The notes beneath the pieces are model-generated. The model was not told the DNA's origin. It did not search any database and saw only the letters and a program-made list of their open reading frames with translations. From Methylobacterium sp. 10 (GTDB taxonomy: Bacteria; Pseudomonadota; Alphaproteobacteria; Rhizobiales; Beijerinckiaceae), in contig NZ_KI912577.1 of NCBI RefSeq assembly GCF_000519085.1, positions 4,582,035-4,646,034 on the forward strand: a DNA stretch of 64,000 nucleotides, given 5' to 3'. Numbering within the stretch: position 1 is the first letter of the stretch; the number at the start of each line of letters is the position of its first letter. Both the position numbers and the translations under genes were made by a program. Positions 61,162-64,000 of this stretch are shown one piece after another.

Positions 61162-61383
61162 TTAGGCAGTATGGGAGCGAATGACGCTCACGAAAAATAC
61201 AATCGATCCGATCGTCGTTTGGGTCGTATGTGCAACCACTCCCAATGTCATGGCTTCACGGTCCCTTAAGTTTTTCTGCGCCGCGATCACGACATCATCC
61301 ACAGGCAGGTCCGCTATAGCATGAGAGTGATGTGGTCCATTCCGATCTGAAAAGCAGGTCTCGTGCCGATAACGATTGATCAT
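61162..61383 (-). CDS. Small hypothetical protein
   Basis: A 73-residue frame reading MINRYRHETCFSDRNGPHHS, then VVIAAQKNLRDREAMTLGVV and a hydrophobic end TIGSIVFFVSVIRS. The composition is plausible for a real small protein. I know no homologue, and no ribosome binding site stands out. Confidence 0.35.
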   Translation of the reverse strand: MINRYRHETCFSDRNGPHHSHAIADLPVDDVVIAAQKNLRDREAMTLGVVAHTTQTTIGSIVFFVSVIRSHTA

Positions 61384-61438
61384 CGGCCCTCCCCGTTCTC
61401 ACTCCCAGATCGTCACCCGATGTTGTAGCATGGGCTCA

Positions 61439-61546
61439 ATGACCGAAGATGACATGCGCGAATCACGCGCCGCACTGATCTTGCTGGCCGTCGCTGTCGC
61501 GTCGGTCCTGATTTTCGGAGCCGTCACGATTTTGATTCAGCTCTGA
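61439..61546 (+). CDS. Tiny single-pass membrane protein (35 residues)
   Basis: An ATG at 61439 opens 35 codons ending TGA at 61544-61546. The N-terminus is charged (MTEDDMRESR) and followed by one continuous hydrophobic helix (AALILLAVAVASVLIFGAVT), ending ILIQL. This charge-then-helix pattern is typical of small inner-membrane proteins and hard to explain by chance. It lies between two minus-strand genes and has no assigned role. Confidence 0.5.
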   Translation: MTEDDMRESRAALILLAVAVASVLIFGAVTILIQL

Positions 61547-61579
61547 GCCGAACGTCCCGATCGCGGCTCCGCGGCGACC

Positions 61580-61891
61580 TCAGTGCGTCCAGGGGGCCGT
61601 GCGATTGAATTTGAAATTATCGGAATAGGACAGGCCCTTGCGGATCGCCGGCTTCTGGGGCTGCTCGACCCGGTAGGTGATGCCGTTGCGGGTGGCGTAG
61701 GCGACGGCTTCTTCCTGCGTCTCGAACGACAGCCTGACCTGCTGCAGCATGTCCGACGATCCGGTCCAGCCCATGAGGGGGTCCGTGTCGCGCGGTGAGC
61801 TCTGGTCGAATTCCAGCAGCCATGCCTTCGTGCGGGCCGTGCCGGATTGCGAGGCATCCTTGGCGGGCTGGAAGATTCGGGCACTCGGCAT
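61580..61891 (-). CDS. NDUFS4-like complex I accessory protein (ETC complex I subunit)
   Basis: A 103-residue alphaproteobacterial homologue of mitochondrial NDUFS4, an accessory subunit stabilising the N-module of NADH dehydrogenase. The family pattern is plain: ARIFQPAKDASQSGTARTKA, WLLEFDQSSPRDTDPLMGWT, LSFETQEEAVAYATRNGITY and the C-terminal KGLSYSDNFKFNRTAPWTH. The ATG at 61891 follows from family length; the frame upstream passes through the tRNA gene. It is placed just downstream of tRNA-Pro and separate from any nuo gene, as is usual. Confidence 0.9.
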   Translation of the reverse strand: MPSARIFQPAKDASQSGTARTKAWLLEFDQSSPRDTDPLMGWTGSSDMLQQVRLSFETQEEAVAYATRNGITYRVEQPQKPAIRKGLSYSDNFKFNRTAPWTH

Positions 61892-61940
61892 CGTGGGGTC
61901 GATAGCTCCTGCAAGAGGGAACGGCCGATACACACGCGAT

Positions 61941-62017
<77 letters not shown>

Positions 62018-62159
62018 ACACGCTCGCGCGCAGAGGGGAGGTACGGTCTTTGGAAGCAAACAGCAAGCGCGCCGGAGTGATAAGCGCGAGGATGATGAAG
62101 GGGAACCGAATTTCTCCCGCCCCTCCCCTGTCCGGAGGATGCTTCGTCGGTACTGGCGT

Positions 62160-62411
62160 TCAGACCGAGAAAGCCACGCCGAGCTTCCGATCCCGCCTCC
62201 AGACCACGGTACAGGCGCGCGGCTTGGCGTAGGCGGTCATCACCAGGATGAACTCGTCCGGGACCGCCTCCGGAACCTCGACTTCGATCTGCGCGCCGGT
62301 TTCGGACTGATCCCAGACCAGGCAGTCGATATCAGCTCGGGTGCCCCCGAAGGAAAGCGCCCCGATGCGAAAGGCATCTTTGCGTGAGGCGCTGCGACGA
62401 TTGGTAGTCAC
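62160..62411 (-). CDS. PilZ-domain protein (c-di-GMP receptor candidate)
   Basis: An 83-residue single PilZ domain. It has the basic start RRSASRKDAFR, the DxSxxG motif as VWDQSETGAQIEVEVP, and the closing CTVVWRRDRKLGVAF typical of small alphaproteobacterial PilZ proteins. The arginine motif is not the exact RxxxR (arginines lie five apart), so c-di-GMP binding is likely but not certain. It stands alone; partners are unknown. Confidence 0.82.
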   Translation of the reverse strand: MTTNRRSASRKDAFRIGALSFGGTRADIDCLVWDQSETGAQIEVEVPEAVPDEFILVMTAYAKPRACTVVWRRDRKLGVAFSV

Positions 62412-62483
62412 GTCATGGATCCCGTTCTAACCGGACATCGACTGTCATCGACGCAGGTTAATTTTCAGGCCTTTGGTATCCTG

Positions 62484-62678
62484 CTAGACCAACACGTCGA
62501 CGACACGGTCCTGGCCTGTCGGACGGGCGTTCGAGGTTGGTGCGGTGGGCGCGCCCACATTGACGGAGACCAGCTTCGTCTCGGCCTCCCGATCGCGCAG
62601 GGCCTCCATGCGGGCGCTCGTTACCACGTCGATGGCTTTCAGCACTCCGAGCGAGTTCAGCGAGACCGTGATCGTCAT
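62484..62678 (-). CDS. Small hypothetical protein beside a rod-like protein
   Basis: A 64-residue protein starting MTITVSLNSLGVLKAIDVVT, followed by SARMEALRDREAETKLVSVN and a proline/alanine tail. GAGG lies in front of the ATG at 62678. It is 53 bases downstream of the rod-like gene and is likely cotranscribed with it. The short repeated-turn, Ser/Leu-rich start recalls small flagellar or export-associated proteins, but the family is not known to me. Confidence 0.45.
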   Translation of the reverse strand: MTITVSLNSLGVLKAIDVVTSARMEALRDREAETKLVSVNVGAPTAPTSNARPTGQDRVVDVLV

Positions 62679-62731
62679 CGGGAGGGGCCTCCGTCGATGG
62701 ATGGGGCTGTGATGCCTCGTGGTGCGAGATG

Positions 62732-62995
62732 CTACGCGAGGATGTCGAGGACGCGCTTTTCGGTGTCGAGGGACGACGTCAGCACCGCTGTGTTGAGCTC
62801 GAAGCTCGCCTTGCTCTCCATCAGCTGCACCGCCGAGCTCGACAGGTCCACCTGCGTCGCGCTGGGCAGGCTCGTCTCCACCTGCATCGGGCTGGGCAGG
62901 GTCATGCCGACCGAGGCGATCTGTTCCGCCGCGTTGCCGAAGCGTTGGGAGGCCGCCACCATCCCGCCGCTGCTGATCGAGATCGCGCTGCTCAT
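62732..62995 (-). CDS. Flagellar rod/hook-like small protein
   Basis: An 87-residue protein. The start SSAISISSGGMVAASQRFGN resembles the N-terminal helix of flagellar axial proteins (rod/hook FlgB/C/F/G type). The end ASFELNTAVLTSSLDTEKRV then LDILA resembles the C-terminal helix of the same family. The intervening domain is missing, so this is a minimal two-helix axial-type protein. It may be a variant secreted by the flagellar export apparatus. No other flagellar gene is in the window. Moderate confidence in the family. Confidence 0.55.
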   Translation of the reverse strand: MSSAISISSGGMVAASQRFGNAAEQIASVGMTLPSPMQVETSLPSATQVDLSSSAVQLMESKASFELNTAVLTSSLDTEKRVLDILA

Positions 62996-63174
62996 CCTGC
63001 CAATCTCCCGCTCGGGTTTCCCTTGAAGGATCATGCAAGCACGAGAACCCTGAATCGATCGGTCGAACAATCCCTCGCATTCGAGTGAACGGCGCGGCTT
63101 GACCTCCGTGCGGGCGGTCGCCAACTCGACTTTCGGCGCTGCCCGGCAATCGCGGCGCGCTGAAAGGAATTTCG

Positions 63175-63876
63175 ATGATCGATCTGCATTACTGGCCGAC
63201 GCCGAATGGCCACAAGGTGACGATGTTCCTGGAGGAGGCCGGACTTGCCTACACGATCAAGCCGGTGAACATCGGCAAGGGCGAGCAGTTCAAGCCGGAT
63301 TTTCTCGCCATTGCCCCCAACAACCGGATGCCGGCCATCGTCGATCACGAACCGCCGGGGGGCGGCGCTCCGATCACCCTCTTCGAATCGGGGGCGATCC
63401 TGCTCTACCTCGCCGAGAAGACCGGGCGCTTCATCGCCGCCGACCTGCCGGGGCGGGCTGAGGTGCTGCAATGGCTGTTCTGGCAGATGGGCGGGCTCGG
63501 CCCCATGCTCGGCCAGAACCACCACTTCTCCCAATACGCGCCGGAGAAGATCCCCTACGCCATCGACCGCTACGTCAAGGAGACGAACCGCCTCTACGGC
63601 GTCCTCGACCGGCGCCTGGCCGATCGCGAGTTCGTCGCCGGGCCGGCTTATTCCATCGCCGACATGGCCTCCTATCCGTGGATCGTCCCGTGGGAGAAGC
63701 AGGGCCAGACGCTCGACGATTTCCCCAACCTCAAGCGCTGGTTCACGGCCATCGCCGAGCGTCCCGGCACGAAGGCGGCCTATGCCCGCGCGCCGGAGGT
63801 CAACCCCGACCACGGCAAGACCATGAGCGAGGACGCCAAGAAGGTGATGTTCGGCCAGACCGCCAAGCGGGTCTGA
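63175..63876 (+). CDS. Glutathione S-transferase family protein (YfcG/Ure2-like)
   Basis: A 233-residue GST of the Nu/YfcG type. The N-terminal thioredoxin fold begins IDLHYWPTPNGHKVTMFLEE and contains NNRMPAIVDHEP and LFESGAILLYLAEKTGRFI, the glutathione-binding signature. The C-terminal helical domain has WLFWQMGGLGPMLGQNHHFS and FVAGPAYSIADMASYPWIVP, matching YfcG-like disulphide-bond oxidoreductases with weak transferase activity. Threonine/asparagine after Thr-Pro-Asn, rather than Cys or Tyr, serves catalysis. Confidence 0.92.
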   Translation: MIDLHYWPTPNGHKVTMFLEEAGLAYTIKPVNIGKGEQFKPDFLAIAPNNRMPAIVDHEPPGGGAPITLFESGAILLYLAEKTGRFIAADLPGRAEVLQWLFWQMGGLGPMLGQNHHFSQYAPEKIPYAIDRYVKETNRLYGVLDRRLADREFVAGPAYSIADMASYPWIVPWEKQGQTLDDFPNLKRWFTAIAERPGTKAAYARAPEVNPDHGKTMSEDAKKVMFGQTAKRV

Positions 63877-63893
63877 CCTCAAGCGCGCCTGAC

Positions 63894-64000
63894 CTATCGC
63901 CGGAGGCTGTCGAGCCTCACCGGCGCGGCATGCGGGCGGGTCGCCAGCATGCCGTCGATGAGCGCCAGCACCTCGGCCCGGCCGCAATTGGCGGCCGGTT
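63894..64000 (-). CDS. Unrecognised protein, C-terminal fragment cut by window edge
   Basis: The minus strand has an open frame entering from the right edge and stopping at TAG (63894-63896). The last 35 residues read ANCGRAEVLALIDGMLATRP, then HAAPVRLDSLRR. The composition looks like a real helix plus tail. The family cannot be judged from this part. It is convergent with the GST gene, 17 bases away. Confidence 0.5.
   Translation of the reverse strand, partial: PAANCGRAEVLALIDGMLATRPHAAPVRLDSLRR

Overview
The window looks like chromosome of a Methylobacterium/Methylorubrum-type alphaproteobacterium (Hyphomicrobiales). Reasons: high GC with alphaproteobacterial gene content, a formaldehyde-activating-enzyme (Fae) homologue, a MucR-type regulator, an NDUFS4-like complex I protein, a type-2 ArgC, MHS-family transporters and a high density of light-sensing and cyclic-di-GMP proteins. 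I inferred this by reading, not by database search.

Layout. 1-9.6 kb (mostly minus strand): a broken RibD-C relic, a periplasmic three-subunit molybdenum aldehyde dehydrogenase (PaoABC type), a class I glutamine amidotransferase, a GH15 glucoamylase-like enzyme and an SMP-30 lactonase. 10-16.5 kb (plus strand): a GAF-PAS-GGDEF-EAL protein, then a tight four-gene unit: EAL phosphodiesterase, photoactive yellow protein (PYP), PAS-PAS-GGDEF cyclase, and a PYP-type p-coumarate ligase. This is the most interesting locus. It holds a photoreceptor, the enzyme that activates its chromophore, and enzymes that make and break c-di-GMP. 16.6-25 kb: a CNNM/CBS membrane protein, then an accessory patch with an IS630 relic, a paired palindromic inverted repeat, an overlapping three-gene operon headed by a Lon-like AAA+ ATPase carrying two single-base frameshifts, an IS3 element broken by an 8-bp tandem duplication, a MucR homologue lacking its usual zinc-ligand cysteine, and a 1.4-kb gap.

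25-39.7 kb is mainly housekeeping: argC, small secreted proteins, an MHS transporter, the cytochrome bo3 quinol oxidase operon cyoABCD with SURF1, a prolyl oligopeptidase, rplM-rpsI, a hotdog thioesterase and a CoA-binding protein. 39.8-41.3 kb is a sharply AT-rich island with two overlapping genes (GNAT plus PUA-like fusion; ASCH domain). 41.3-51.6 kb: a second MHS transporter, two Cys/Met-metabolism PLP sulfhydrylases flanking a response regulator, a membrane GGDEF-EAL protein, trmJ, the Fae homologue and icd. 51.6-64 kb: a LOV-histidine kinase-receiver protein, glgX, a SHOCT protein, a CDP-sugar cluster (rfbF, rfbG, an epimerase/reductase and a GT61 glycosyltransferase), an NDUFS4-like gene, tRNA-Pro(UGG), a PilZ protein, two tiny genes of which one resembles a flagellar rod protein, and a GST.

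Common thread: the window holds two blue-light sensors (PYP and LOV), four or five c-di-GMP turnover domains sets in four proteins, and a PilZ protein. This fits an organism that couples light and metabolic state to lifestyle decisions, as expected for a leaf-surface bacterium. No CRISPR array or rRNA gene was seen.
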